NCBI RefSeq assembly: GCF_003202435.1
Contig: NZ_QJHK01000005.1
Coordinates: forward strand, 1-64,000
Source: Flavobacterium cheongpyeongense
Lineage (GTDB): Bacteria > Bacteroidota > Bacteroidia > Flavobacteriales > Flavobacteriaceae
Reading direction: 5' to 3'
Length of the DNA: 64,000 nt
The position numbers were made by a program, and so were the translations under genes. The notes beneath the pieces were generated by a model, which saw nothing but the letters and a program-made list of their open reading frames with translations, searched no databases and was not told the origin of the DNA. Within the stretch, counting starts at the first letter, position 1. Each line of letters opens with the position of its first letter. Positions 1-8,527 of this stretch are shown in pieces.

Positions 1-117
1 TACTCTTTATTCTTTTGTTCTAACATCTCTGTTAAAACGGCTGTCAATTCAATATGTCTACGAACGTAATATTTATTATTCCTTTTTTCGCTTGTCGTTT
101 GTCTCTCAAAGCGGGTG
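1..117 (-). other. Probable rRNA operon leader (transcribed leftwards)
   Basis: This noncoding stretch lies directly downstream, leftwards, of a strong Bacteroidota promoter and has no ORF. Its sequence (read on the minus strand it begins GCACCCGCTTTGAGAG and continues with a run containing TTGAATTGACAGCCG) resembles, from memory, leaders that precede 16S rRNA genes in flavobacteria. The rRNA genes themselves would lie outside the window, so this identity is an inference. Confidence 0.45.
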
Positions 118-147
118 CAAAAGTAGACACTTTATCGAGACTTACAA
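118..147 (-). promoter_or_regulatory. Strong Bacteroidota-type promoter, leftward
   Basis: Read on the minus strand there is a TTG (-33 element, 145-147), exactly 19 nt, then TACTTTTG (118-125), an exact match to the TAnnTTTG -7 consensus of Bacteroidota. It is followed by GCACCCGC, typical of highly expressed stable-RNA promoters. It fires out of the left edge of the window. The remaining spacer to the end of eboF (148-449) is AT-rich with long T runs, and I see nothing else in it. Confidence 0.65.
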
Positions 148-449
148 GACTTTGACCATAGTTTTTTCATCTTTTTTTTTAAATCTCTCTTAATGCTCTG
201 ATAATATTAAGTTTGCATTATATCTTTTTTTTTGACAATATAAGATTTTTCTTGTTTTTGAAATATTCTAGCCTTTTTTTTAAACCATATTTCTACAAAT
301 TTTATAACTAATATTCTTTTTTTATAAAAATTCGAACTGAACTATAAAGTATAAATGATTTAAAATAGTGAAGGCAAATTAAAATATAAAAAATTTTGGA
401 GCTCTCTTCTAATTTACCATATAATCCAAACAATTATTTCCAATCCTGT

Positions 450-1823
450 CTACCTAGATCTGAATACAACATCTAGTATATACTGACAAATATAATTGCT
501 TTCAACTTTATCTGTTAAAGTCTTTTTACCGATTAGTATCGGTTTGTCTTCTTTTTTGTCCGGAATACAACCATGAGATCCTTTTACCAAACTGGCATCT
601 AATGGAATAACATTCATAAGGGTACGAAAACCTAGTTTCTTTTTAATTAATTTTAAAATAATGCGTGGCAAAATAAATTTCTTTTTTGGATCCAAAAACA
701 ACTCTACAGGATCGTAACCTGTTTTTTTATGAATTTCAACTGTACGCGCAAAATCGGGTGCCTTTTTATCATCCATCCAATAATAATAGGTAAACCAACT
801 ATCTTGTTCTGCCACAAGTATGAGATCCCCTGAACGTTCGTGATTGAGGTGATACTCTGCTTTTCCTGCATCATCTAATACTTTTGCTACTCCTTGTATT
901 TTTTTCAGTATTTTTTTGAGCTCAGGAATATCATTTTTATCTTTTATATATATGTGAGCTATTTGATGATCTGCCAATGCAAAAGCCCTGCTTTCACCTG
1001 CATCAAGAAGCTCTAATCCTCGTTCTTCTCTTATTTGCAAATATCCTTGCGTACGTAAGAATCTGTTTATATGTATTGGATTAGTCACCTTGGTAATACC
1101 ATACTCAGATAAAACAATAACTTCTACGCCATTGCCTTCAAAAAATTCAATTAAATCTTTACATAATTTATCAATATCTTTTAGATCATTGCTGATTTCA
1201 GATGATCCGGGCTCAAATTTTTGACAGCAATAATCTAAATGAGGCAGATAAATTAAGGTAAGTGTGGGATTGTACCATTCATAAACCAGTTTTGATGCTT
1301 TGGCAATCCATTCACTGGAACGGATGGTTGTTTTTGGTCCCCAAAAATCAAAGAGCGGAAATACTCCTAATTGGTCTTGTAAGCGATCCCGCAAATGGGC
1401 CGGTTTTGAATACGAATCTGGTTTTTTCTGTCCATCAGCCCAATATTGCGGGCGTGGTGTCACTGTAAAATCGGCATCAGAATACATATTGTACCACCAA
1501 AACAGATTGGCACAGGTAAATGAGGGATCAATTTTCCTTGCTAAATCCCAAATTTTCGGTGATTGTACCAGTTTATTCGATTGTTTCCACATTTTTACCT
1601 CTGCATCACTCCTATCATACCATCCATTACCAACAATTCCGTGTTCTGAAGGCCATTTCCCTGTTAAATAAGTGGTTTGAGCTGAACAGGTAAGGGCAGG
1701 AAGTACTGGTTCAATGATACTTAAATGTCCATTCTTCTTTAGCCATTGGTTCAAAAAGAGATCTGGATTTTGAAGCAAAGTAGTTGTAAGTCCTACTACA
1801 TTAATAACGACTGTTTGTTGCAT
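450..1823 (-). CDS. eboF: EboF-type alkaline phosphatase-superfamily protein
   Basis: A 457-residue protein of the nucleotide pyrophosphatase/phosphodiesterase branch of the alkaline phosphatase superfamily. The nucleophile region is recognisable (PALTCSAQTT with Thr45, then TGKWPSEHGIVGN), and GSHGC near the C-terminus matches the usual GxHG motif. Several metal ligands of true phosphodiesterases look replaced: the Asp of the first strand is Val10, the D-x3-H pair is Asp197/Gln201, and the SDHG motif reads S-E240-Y241-G. Metal-dependent hydrolysis may therefore be lost or altered. It is the last gene of the leftward ebo run, 20 nt after eboE, and its position plus the preceding five genes identify it as EboF. 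No signal peptide is obvious. Family assignment is firm; reaction and substrate are unknown. Confidence 0.85.
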   Translation of the reverse strand: MQQTVVINVVGLTTTLLQNPDLFLNQWLKKNGHLSIIEPVLPALTCSAQTTYLTGKWPSEHGIVGNGWYDRSDAEVKMWKQSNKLVQSPKIWDLARKIDPSFTCANLFWWYNMYSDADFTVTPRPQYWADGQKKPDSYSKPAHLRDRLQDQLGVFPLFDFWGPKTTIRSSEWIAKASKLVYEWYNPTLTLIYLPHLDYCCQKFEPGSSEISNDLKDIDKLCKDLIEFFEGNGVEVIVLSEYGITKVTNPIHINRFLRTQGYLQIREERGLELLDAGESRAFALADHQIAHIYIKDKNDIPELKKILKKIQGVAKVLDDAGKAEYHLNHERSGDLILVAEQDSWFTYYYWMDDKKAPDFARTVEIHKKTGYDPVELFLDPKKKFILPRIILKLIKKKLGFRTLMNVIPLDASLVKGSHGCIPDKKEDKPILIGKKTLTDKVESNYICQYILDVVFRSR

Positions 1824-1843
1824 TGTTTTGGTTTTACTATTTT

Positions 1844-3112
1844 TTAAAGCATATTTACATTTATAATTTGCTCTTTCAGATTATGGGTTACCCTGTTGAT
1901 AACCCATTTTAATTCTCTCTCGATAGATTTAGCCAAATCCGTTTGTAAATGAACAGGTAATACTTCCCATGTATAGGTCTCAACTTCTAAATGTTTGGTA
2001 AATTCTTTTTTGCGCCAGCTTTGCAAAATTGTTATAATATCATTTTGGGTAGATTGTAATCGTTGGTAATCCTCAACAAATATCGGGACATGAAAATGCG
2101 TGCGAAGCTCCTTAAAGTCGGTACGTTTCATGGCTTCTATTCCATTTTTTAAGTCATTAAATTTGAGAAACTCTCCATTTATCGTCTTAATTACTGCCTG
2201 ATGCAAATAGGTCGGTTCGTCAAAAGTACGCAGACATTCTTGTAGTTCATCAATTGTTACATTCGCTGAAGCTGTACATTTAAGAGCTGCACTAATCTGT
2301 AATTTTCCAATCTTTAAATCGTGTTTTTCCATCTTTTGAATTACTTCTTCACTTTCTTCAAATCCAATGGCAAAATGACAAACATCATAACAAAGCTGTA
2401 TATGGTTTCGCATATATTCCTGTGCCTGCAATAAGCCACAATCAAGAGTTGAAGCTAATGATACAGCACCTTCCCTGAGTAAATAATCTTCAAAAAAAGC
2501 AATATATTCATCGCTGTTTTCAATTATACCATCGGGCTCCGGTTCAATATCCAAATGCATCATTATACCTTTAGTCTCATAAAATTCTACTAACTGAGTA
2601 ACTACTTCAACTAATTGTTTTGTAGCAACTTGTTTGGCCTTAATTAAATCAACTTCAGTAGTATGCCAATACTTATAAGAGAGTGGTGAAGTCGAAATAC
2701 CTCCTTCTATACCAGATGGCAAAAGTTCAGCCAAAATAGTAAAAAGTAACTGAGTATACTGCAATCTGTCGTCGCTTGTCCAATCCGGAAAATGAACTTT
2801 GTCTTTGACTGGCTCGTTATGAAAATTTCCATACGGAAACCCATTCATCGTAAATACGTACATTTCATTGTCTAGTAACCAATCTTTAAAAATCGAAAGA
2901 TTATCATCTAGCATTAATTCGGTCGTGGCTTGGTATGAAAGACGTAAACCAATTCCAAAAGGTTTATCCGGTGACACTTCTTTCTTGAGAGGAATACAAT
3001 ACGTTTCAATGCTTTTTAAAACAGCTTCCCATGACTCGCCTGCGTGAATGTTGGTACAATAACTTAAATGACCACTTGGACTTATTAACATACTTCGGTA
3101 TTTAATTGACAA
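1844..3112 (-). CDS. eboE: EboE, xylose isomerase-like TIM-barrel protein
   Basis: A 422-residue protein of the EboE metabolite-traffic family, which has a sugar isomerase-like TIM barrel. The N-terminus contains the family-like segment SGHLSYCTNIHAGESWEAV. Barrel strands carry acidic and His residues such as MHLDIEPEPDG and CYDVCHFAIGF, which look like metal or sugar ligands. It overlaps the end of eboD by 28 nt. An internal ATG at 3091 would shorten the overlap to 7 nt and begins closer to the conserved region, so the true start is uncertain. In cyanobacteria the ebo genes are needed to move the scytonemin precursor out of the cytoplasm; the reaction of EboE itself is not known. Confidence 0.85.
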   Translation of the reverse strand: MSIKYRSMLISPSGHLSYCTNIHAGESWEAVLKSIETYCIPLKKEVSPDKPFGIGLRLSYQATTELMLDDNLSIFKDWLLDNEMYVFTMNGFPYGNFHNEPVKDKVHFPDWTSDDRLQYTQLLFTILAELLPSGIEGGISTSPLSYKYWHTTEVDLIKAKQVATKQLVEVVTQLVEFYETKGIMMHLDIEPEPDGIIENSDEYIAFFEDYLLREGAVSLASTLDCGLLQAQEYMRNHIQLCYDVCHFAIGFEESEEVIQKMEKHDLKIGKLQISAALKCTASANVTIDELQECLRTFDEPTYLHQAVIKTINGEFLKFNDLKNGIEAMKRTDFKELRTHFHVPIFVEDYQRLQSTQNDIITILQSWRKKEFTKHLEVETYTWEVLPVHLQTDLAKSIERELKWVINRVTHNLKEQIINVNML

Positions 3113-4257
3113 AATGAATACAGATATTGAACAGATTCTGCAATTAATGTATTATCGAGCGAGTGTACTTCTTCTCCTGTTCCAATATTACTTAATAACA
3201 TAATGGTAAGCTGACCTCCAAGATGTTCTCTAAACTCGTCTAATCCTTTTATAACCTCATCAAGATGCGTATCAAGAATAGGCTGAGTTATAGCAAAACC
3301 TAAGGTTAAGAAACATTTTAAGATTCGATTCAGGCTGGGTTTGTCAATTTTATGTGCTAAAAAAGAATAAGTAACATCAAGTGCGATACCTATTGCCACA
3401 GCTTCTCCGTGTGTCATTTCATAATCAGTAAGCTGCTCCATTTTATGTGCTGCCCAATGTCCAAAATCTAAAGGACGCGAAGAACCTTTCTCAAAAGGAT
3501 CTCCTTTTTTAGAAATGTGGTCGGTATGTAAAGCTGCACAACGAATAATAAGTGTTTCCATAACCGGAATATCTCTATTGTTGAGTGCTTGTGTGTTTTG
3601 TTCTATCCAGTCAAAAAAAGAGGAATCTTTAATAAGAGCTACCTTTATGGCTTCGGATATTCCGGATCGCCAATTGCGTTCACTTAAAGTCTTCAAAAAA
3701 TCAGAATCATTAATTACTGTGTATGGTGGCGCAAATGTGCCCAGAAAGTTCTTTTTGCCAAAATAATTCATGCTGTTCTTTACCCCAACACCCGAATCAT
3801 TTTGAGATAAAACTGTTGTCGGTATTCGGATCAGGCGTACACCACGATGTGCAATCGCTGCAGCATATCCCACAGCATCGAGTACTGCTCCCCCTCCTAT
3901 TGCTATAAGAAAAGAATGTCTGTCTATTTTGTTATTGTTTACTAATTGCAGTACCGCTTCTATATGATCCGGACTATTCTTAACGGCTTCACCTCCCTGA
4001 ACTACAAGTATATTGGATTCGGTAATTCTAAATTGATGATAATTAAAATAATTGATAACCTTTGTAATAAATTGGTTTGTACAATCGACAACTCCTTTAT
4101 CAATTACAATTGTTACTTTGGGCTGTTGGAAACCAGACTCTTTTTTAATCACCTCAATAAGCGACGAATTGTTAACATCAAATAAGGAACGACTAAAAAT
4201 AATGTCATAATTAAAGGTGACTTGAAAATTTTGCTGAAGTATATATTGGTGTTTCAT
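3085..4257 (-). CDS. eboD: EboD, 3-dehydroquinate synthase-like sugar phosphate cyclase
   Basis: A member of the sugar phosphate cyclase superfamily (DHQ synthase fold). The NAD-binding GGGAVLDAVGYAAA segment and the metal ligands are visible: Glu in SGISEAIK, His in DFGHWAAH, and His in THGEAVAIG. It differs from the housekeeping AroB in this window (30448-31515) at the active-site motif, which reads LDFGHWAAHKME instead of LNFGHTLGHAIE, so a substrate other than DAHP is likely. I place the start at the ATG at 4257, 16 nt after the eboC stop; the reading frame stays open upstream to 4341 but that would intrude into eboC. Probable role: making a cyclitol-like product for the ebo pathway (inference). 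Confidence 0.85.
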   Translation of the reverse strand: MKHQYILQQNFQVTFNYDIIFSRSLFDVNNSSLIEVIKKESGFQQPKVTIVIDKGVVDCTNQFITKVINYFNYHQFRITESNILVVQGGEAVKNSPDHIEAVLQLVNNNKIDRHSFLIAIGGGAVLDAVGYAAAIAHRGVRLIRIPTTVLSQNDSGVGVKNSMNYFGKKNFLGTFAPPYTVINDSDFLKTLSERNWRSGISEAIKVALIKDSSFFDWIEQNTQALNNRDIPVMETLIIRCAALHTDHISKKGDPFEKGSSRPLDFGHWAAHKMEQLTDYEMTHGEAVAIGIALDVTYSFLAHKIDKPSLNRILKCFLTLGFAITQPILDTHLDEVIKGLDEFREHLGGQLTIMLLSNIGTGEEVHSLDNTLIAESVQYLYSFCQLNTEVC

Positions 4258-4273
4258 TTTTTGTAAGATATAA

Positions 4274-5170
4274 TCAAGTGACTGCAAATTTTTTGGATAA
4301 CAAAATGGATAATGGTAATAAAGACAGAACAAATAACGCATAAAACAATCCTGCTGAACCTGCTACATAACTCGCATTAAGCGGAATTAATGACAATACT
4401 CCTGTTTTCACAGCTTTTTGTATAGTCGCTGGTTGGTTGTAAATGAAGGCCTTATATTTTGCAAAAAAATTAATTCCGTACCAAAAAAGAAGAAAAGGCA
4501 ATAAAATCCAAAACCTAAACCCAAGTAAGTGCCCTATATAAACAAATAGAATTACCACAATGGCATCCAGCAGTAAGGCAACGAGTATGGCTGCTTTGTT
4601 ATTACCGGATGCTTCTTTTTTGGCCGTAAGTGTAATAGCTGCAATAAATAAAATGGGTATAATCCCAATGTACCAATAATTAAAAACGGCATCGTTACTA
4701 ATACTCATTCCTAAAAGCAAATTACCTCCCCGACAAAGTCCCATATTTAATGGACCTACAATAGGATAATGTTTACTTATCTTATCATAACTAAGTGCTA
4801 AAAGGCTAATAATAAATGCTAAAACACCACTAAGAACCGATACTATAAAAGCAAGTCCAACGCCCATTAACAACATTAGGCATCCTAGTAAAATTGCCTC
4901 ATTTTTGCTAACTAAACCACGAGGAAGTATTCTTTCTGGACGGTTTATGGAGTCCGATTCCAAATCAAAAATATCATTAAATACAATCCCTCCTCCATAT
5001 AAACCAATGGTAGAAAATAGCAGTAATAACAAATCAACTATAAAATGACTGCTGTTGGTATTAAAAACTAAAACTCCCGAAATTGCAATACCCGCAAGAA
5101 TATCAGTGATTGCTGTAATGATATTTGCGGGACGCAGTAAGGTTAGTAAATAAAATGGCTTGCCTGACAT
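4274..5170 (-). CDS. eboC: EboC, UbiA-family prenyltransferase
   Basis: A 298-residue polytopic membrane protein with about eight or nine hydrophobic segments. The first Mg-prenyl-diphosphate motif NDIFDLESD (residues 65-73) is followed by SINRPERILPRG, as in UbiA prenyltransferases. The second region SYDKISKHYPIVGP is partly conserved. Its start codon directly follows the eboB stop with no spacer, and eboD starts 16 nt after its stop, so the genes are translationally linked. The family attaches prenyl chains to small molecules in the membrane; the acceptor in the ebo pathway is unknown. A membrane prenyltransferase beside a cyclase-like EboD suggests that the pathway makes or uses a prenylated carrier, which is inference. 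Confidence 0.87.
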   Translation of the reverse strand: MSGKPFYLLTLLRPANIITAITDILAGIAISGVLVFNTNSSHFIVDLLLLLFSTIGLYGGGIVFNDIFDLESDSINRPERILPRGLVSKNEAILLGCLMLLMGVGLAFIVSVLSGVLAFIISLLALSYDKISKHYPIVGPLNMGLCRGGNLLLGMSISNDAVFNYWYIGIIPILFIAAITLTAKKEASGNNKAAILVALLLDAIVVILFVYIGHLLGFRFWILLPFLLFWYGINFFAKYKAFIYNQPATIQKAVKTGVLSLIPLNASYVAGSAGLFYALFVLSLLPLSILLSKKFAVT

Positions 5171-6079
5171 TTAGTTTTCTATAATAATATTAGGATACAC
5201 AATTTCTTTGGCTTCCTGCCCTCTAAGAACACTACTCCCTTCAAAGAGTGAATCCTGCGTAATTACCATTTCATTTTTCCAGTCTTCTTCATGCATTTGC
5301 CCACTTTGAGAATAGGCTGTTAATGCATTTTTATAACACGTTAAATGAACATCTTCTTTGGCAATTCCTCTTTCCAGCATTAAAGCTGCTGTTTTAGGAA
5401 CAGATAAAGGGTCGCTTACACCCCAATCGGCAGAACTATCTACAATAATACGCTCAGATCCATATTGTTTTACAACTTCAACCATACGTTCATTCCCCAT
5501 TTTGGTATTAGGATAAATCGTAAAAGCCGTCCAGTACCCCCTATCCAAAACATGTTTGGCAGTTTCTTCATTATTGTGGTCAATAACTACCATATGAGGA
5601 GCAATTCCGTGTTCTTCCAACACATCCATACTTCTAATGGTCCCGTTTTTTTTATCTCTGTGTGGTGTATGAACCATTACCGGCAAATTAAATTTTAGTG
5701 CAAGTTCAATCTGCAATCTAAAATATTTATCCTCGGCCGCGGTCTGATCATCATAACCAATTTCTCCAATAGCCACAACTCCTTCTTTTGCAGCGAACAA
5801 AGGCAATAAGTCCATTACTTTTTCAGCCAGTGCTTCGTTGTTTGCCTCTTTTGAATTTAAACCAATCGTACAGTAATGTTTGATTCCGAATTGTGACGCC
5901 CTGAATCTTTCCCAACCCACCAAAGTGCTGAAATAATCTTTGAAAGAAGAAGCTTCTGTTCGGGCTTGACCTAGCCAAAAAGCAGGTTCTATAACTGCCA
6001 CAATACCTGCAGCGCGCATTGCCTGGTAATCATCAGTCGTTCTGGATACCATGTGAATATGTGGATCAATGTAATACAT
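5171..6079 (-). CDS. eboB: EboB, TatD-family metal-dependent hydrolase
   Basis: A 302-residue TIM-barrel hydrolase of the TatD group. The metal ligands all appear present in order: HxH in DPHIHM (His7, His9), Glu in GEIGYD, His in VMVHTPH, His in VIDHNN and Asp in VDSSADWG. It is therefore probably catalytically competent, unlike the eboF product. It lies 3 nt after eboA and directly abuts eboC. TatD enzymes are best known as nucleases, but this lineage sits in ebo clusters and its substrate is not established. Confidence 0.87.
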   Translation of the reverse strand: MYYIDPHIHMVSRTTDDYQAMRAAGIVAVIEPAFWLGQARTEASSFKDYFSTLVGWERFRASQFGIKHYCTIGLNSKEANNEALAEKVMDLLPLFAAKEGVVAIGEIGYDDQTAAEDKYFRLQIELALKFNLPVMVHTPHRDKKNGTIRSMDVLEEHGIAPHMVVIDHNNEETAKHVLDRGYWTAFTIYPNTKMGNERMVEVVKQYGSERIIVDSSADWGVSDPLSVPKTAALMLERGIAKEDVHLTCYKNALTAYSQSGQMHEEDWKNEMVITQDSLFEGSSVLRGQEAKEIVYPNIIIEN

Positions 6080-6082
6080 ATA

Positions 6083-6946
6083 CTAAATTTTTAATTGTGA
6101 ATAATATTGGGTTCCTATTGCTTCCCATGTTACTGTACTTTGAGACAATACCTTTTCAGGAATTTCATTTTCGTTGAAAAACGAACTTTCTTTTAATGCT
6201 TTCACAGCAGCTTGTTGGGTCAATAACTCCCCTGTTTGTATTGCTTTTATCAGATCGGCTGCTACTTCCCAATTTACAAAACCGGATACCAGTCTCCATA
6301 TTTCCGGCGATACCAATCGGCCTGCCGACCATCGTTCATGAATATAATCGTGTATGATTAAAGCTAATTTTTCGTTTTTACGTAAATCTAAATCAATGAT
6401 TTGATACAGCGGACGTCCCATAAAAAGAGCTTTTAAAACCAATTGATTCCAGGCATCAACCGGCAGGTATTTTGCTGCAAAAGGATTTGCTAAAGCTATA
6501 GCATCAAACACAGCGACCATATTAGTTCTGATTCCCTCCTGAACTGTCAAAATGAAATCGGCTGCATTTTTTAAGAAAAAAAGGCTCTTATACAAAACAA
6601 CCAATTCTTTTATATCAGCCATCTCTGCGAGGTTCTTTATTATTTCAACATTTTGATGCACCGGAAGCTGTGTCATTAGCAAACCACGACAAAGCTGTTG
6701 TAAATCCCAATTTCCTTTTGTGAAACCGGGATATAATTCTTCAAGTAAAACTGTTTCCTGTATAGTCCATTCTGGAACTACAGGCGAAATTTTTCTGGCG
6801 ATTAAACCAAACGTCTGAAAAAACTGTGCGTTATTTTCAAACCTGATATTGTTTTCAAACCAATCTGCTTCAGCTTTTGAAAGTCTGCATTGAATGATGG
6901 TTTGTATGATTTCTTCTGAGCCGGTTTTTAGTGCTATTGCTGTCAT
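6083..6946 (-). CDS. eboA: EboA-domain protein
   Basis: A 287-residue, mostly helical, probably cytoplasmic protein. Segments such as EADWFENNIRF near the N-terminus, then LLMTQLP and NLAEMADI, match my memory of EboA, and the position immediately before eboB supports the name. No catalytic motif, signal peptide or membrane segment is visible. A scaffold or adaptor role would fit but is not shown. The final residues (YSQLKI) end 3 nt before the eboB start. Confidence 0.8.
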   Translation of the reverse strand: MTAIALKTGSEEIIQTIIQCRLSKAEADWFENNIRFENNAQFFQTFGLIARKISPVVPEWTIQETVLLEELYPGFTKGNWDLQQLCRGLLMTQLPVHQNVEIIKNLAEMADIKELVVLYKSLFFLKNAADFILTVQEGIRTNMVAVFDAIALANPFAAKYLPVDAWNQLVLKALFMGRPLYQIIDLDLRKNEKLALIIHDYIHERWSAGRLVSPEIWRLVSGFVNWEVAADLIKAIQTGELLTQQAAVKALKESSFFNENEIPEKVLSQSTVTWEAIGTQYYSQLKI

Positions 6947-6981
6947 GTAGCTTTTTATTTTACAAACATTTCTCTGCCTAA

Positions 6982-7419
6982 TTACTTCAGAATATTCTCC
7001 CGTACAACGAGTGAATTATTATCCGGATCTCTGAAAAAGAAAAAACGATCCATATAACCTTCGTCTGAGGTATTCGTGTTTATTATGACTCCGTCTATTT
7101 CATCAATTACCACCTCATGAATTCTTAAATAATCAAGTGTTGACTGAATGTTTTCTACAATAAAACTGGGTACAGTTCCTGTTTCGGGCAACGGATTAAA
7201 AGGAGTCTCAATATCTTTGTACAATCCCAGCATAAAACTTTTTTCATATTTATCCCCAAGATATAACTGTATAAAAGATGCTGTACCGTAATTGCCATCA
7301 GAATTGAGTGTGTATCTGTTATCTGTTTTAAAATTGAGGATTTCCTCATAGAATTTTTTAGATTTAAGAATATCACTCACTGATAATTTTATCACTACTG
7401 CTTTTGACCTGAATTTCAT
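6982..7419 (-). CDS. VOC-superfamily (glyoxalase/bleomycin-resistance fold) protein
   Basis: A 145-residue single VOC domain with two beta-alpha-beta-beta-beta modules. The N-terminal strand VVIKLSVSDILKSKKFYEEIL has no His at the usual first metal position, while the C-terminal FRDPDNNSLVVRE ends in the conserved Glu region. The metal site may therefore be partial. VOC proteins can act as dioxygenases, isomerases, or binding/resistance proteins. Its place between the ferritin-like gene (30 nt) and eboA (35 nt), on the same strand, suggests a modifying or self-protection role for the operon's metabolite; this is inference. Confidence 0.75.
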   Translation of the reverse strand: MKFRSKAVVIKLSVSDILKSKKFYEEILNFKTDNRYTLNSDGNYGTASFIQLYLGDKYEKSFMLGLYKDIETPFNPLPETGTVPSFIVENIQSTLDYLRIHEVVIDEIDGVIINTNTSDEGYMDRFFFFRDPDNNSLVVRENILK

Positions 7420-7449
7420 TTTTGGATATTTTCTCTTTTATTCCATAAA

Positions 7450-8502
7450 TTATTCTCCAACAACATATTCAAAACTAGGACCTGCTACATAACCCGGATT
7501 ATTAGGGTCAGGTATAGCCAATAATTTAAGAGCATATAATCTTAAAGAATACATTATTCCCATTGCGGTATTAATTTTCTCTGGTTCCCCATTAAATGTT
7601 TCATGCAAACTATTAAGTAATGACGTATAGTTATAATTAAAAAACTTACTATTAATATATGCCTGAGAATCTTTAGGATAATCATCCATTTTTGGATTTG
7701 GCCACATATTTGGTACTAATTTCGGGTCAAATGGAATCGCAGGTTCTCCAAACATATATCCTCCTGCAGGGTCTGGCTGTATTGTTTTACCTTCATAAAT
7801 TTCTTCAAAACGATAATAGTGTGCTAATTCAGGAACATTCCCGTCATCTGCAGAAGTTACAAATGGATCTGTTGTTGTTCCTTCTCCCTGATCAATAATG
7901 ATGTCTATACCTCGTATAGCTGTTTCTTCATCGACAATTGGAAATAATACAGAAGTATCATAAAATTTTTCAAAAGTCATTTGATAATTCGGATTTCCAA
8001 CAAATATTGTCTTTCCTTCTGCTTTTGCAGCAGCTTCAAGTTCTCTTATTATTTTCTTTATGTTGGTATAAAACTCCCCAATAGTAAGCTTTTTATCTAT
8101 TGCAAAACTATTATTATGTATAGGAACAGTTTTTTCAGGTTCTTCAATTACCATAAAAACATCGTGTATCAGTTTCAAGGAAAATTTTTCTAATGGAACT
8201 ATTAACCCATCTTCTACAGAACCCGGTAATGGTCCGGGGTAGATTGGTATAAAACCAGGTTTATTAATAACCGGACTTCCTCCTATTGCATTTAATATAT
8301 TACAGGCAATAGACAAGTGAAGCATTTCTTCACCCACTACAGAACCAATTAAATTCGCTATCTGATCGTTACCTGTTTCAAAAAGTGTAAATTTTGCCGT
8401 TAAATAAGGAGGTATTGTTGCATGTTCTAATTCAATGGCAGTTTGTAATGCCTTTTTAAGATCGGCAAGGGTTTCTATTTTTATTGTTTTTAAGAATATC
8501 AT
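7450..8502 (-). CDS. Ferritin-like protein matching the C-terminal half of VioB/RebD
   Basis: About 350 residues from the ATG at 8502; a longer reading to 8547 would overlap the upstream gene. It resembles the C-terminal ferritin-like domain of the iminophenylpyruvate/indolylpyruvate-imine dimer synthase family. Matching pieces are ELEHATIPPYLTAKF, EEMLHLSIACNILNAIGG (VioB, recalled: EEMIHYLVVNNLLMALG) and DQGEGTTTDPF followed by HYYRFEEI (VioB: DQGEGG and HSHFQRLREM). Glu/His pairs for a nonheme iron site are kept. The gene lies about 25 nt after the VioB-N-like gene, so the pair is a split VioB. Known family members couple two aromatic imines; the substrate here is unknown and no partner amino-acid oxidase is in the window. 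Confidence 0.8.
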   Translation of the reverse strand: MIFLKTIKIETLADLKKALQTAIELEHATIPPYLTAKFTLFETGNDQIANLIGSVVGEEMLHLSIACNILNAIGGSPVINKPGFIPIYPGPLPGSVEDGLIVPLEKFSLKLIHDVFMVIEEPEKTVPIHNNSFAIDKKLTIGEFYTNIKKIIRELEAAAKAEGKTIFVGNPNYQMTFEKFYDTSVLFPIVDEETAIRGIDIIIDQGEGTTTDPFVTSADDGNVPELAHYYRFEEIYEGKTIQPDPAGGYMFGEPAIPFDPKLVPNMWPNPKMDDYPKDSQAYINSKFFNYNYTSLLNSLHETFNGEPEKINTAMGIMYSLRLYALKLLAIPDPNNPGYVAGPSFEYVVGE

Positions 8503-8527
8503 AATTATATTTTTATTTTTATGAATA

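Noticed and set aside
4257..4341. Longer EboD N-terminus inside eboC
   Set aside because: The extension is hydrophobic and aromatic-rich read-through of eboC in another frame; the ATG at 4257 fits the spacing and the cyclase fold.
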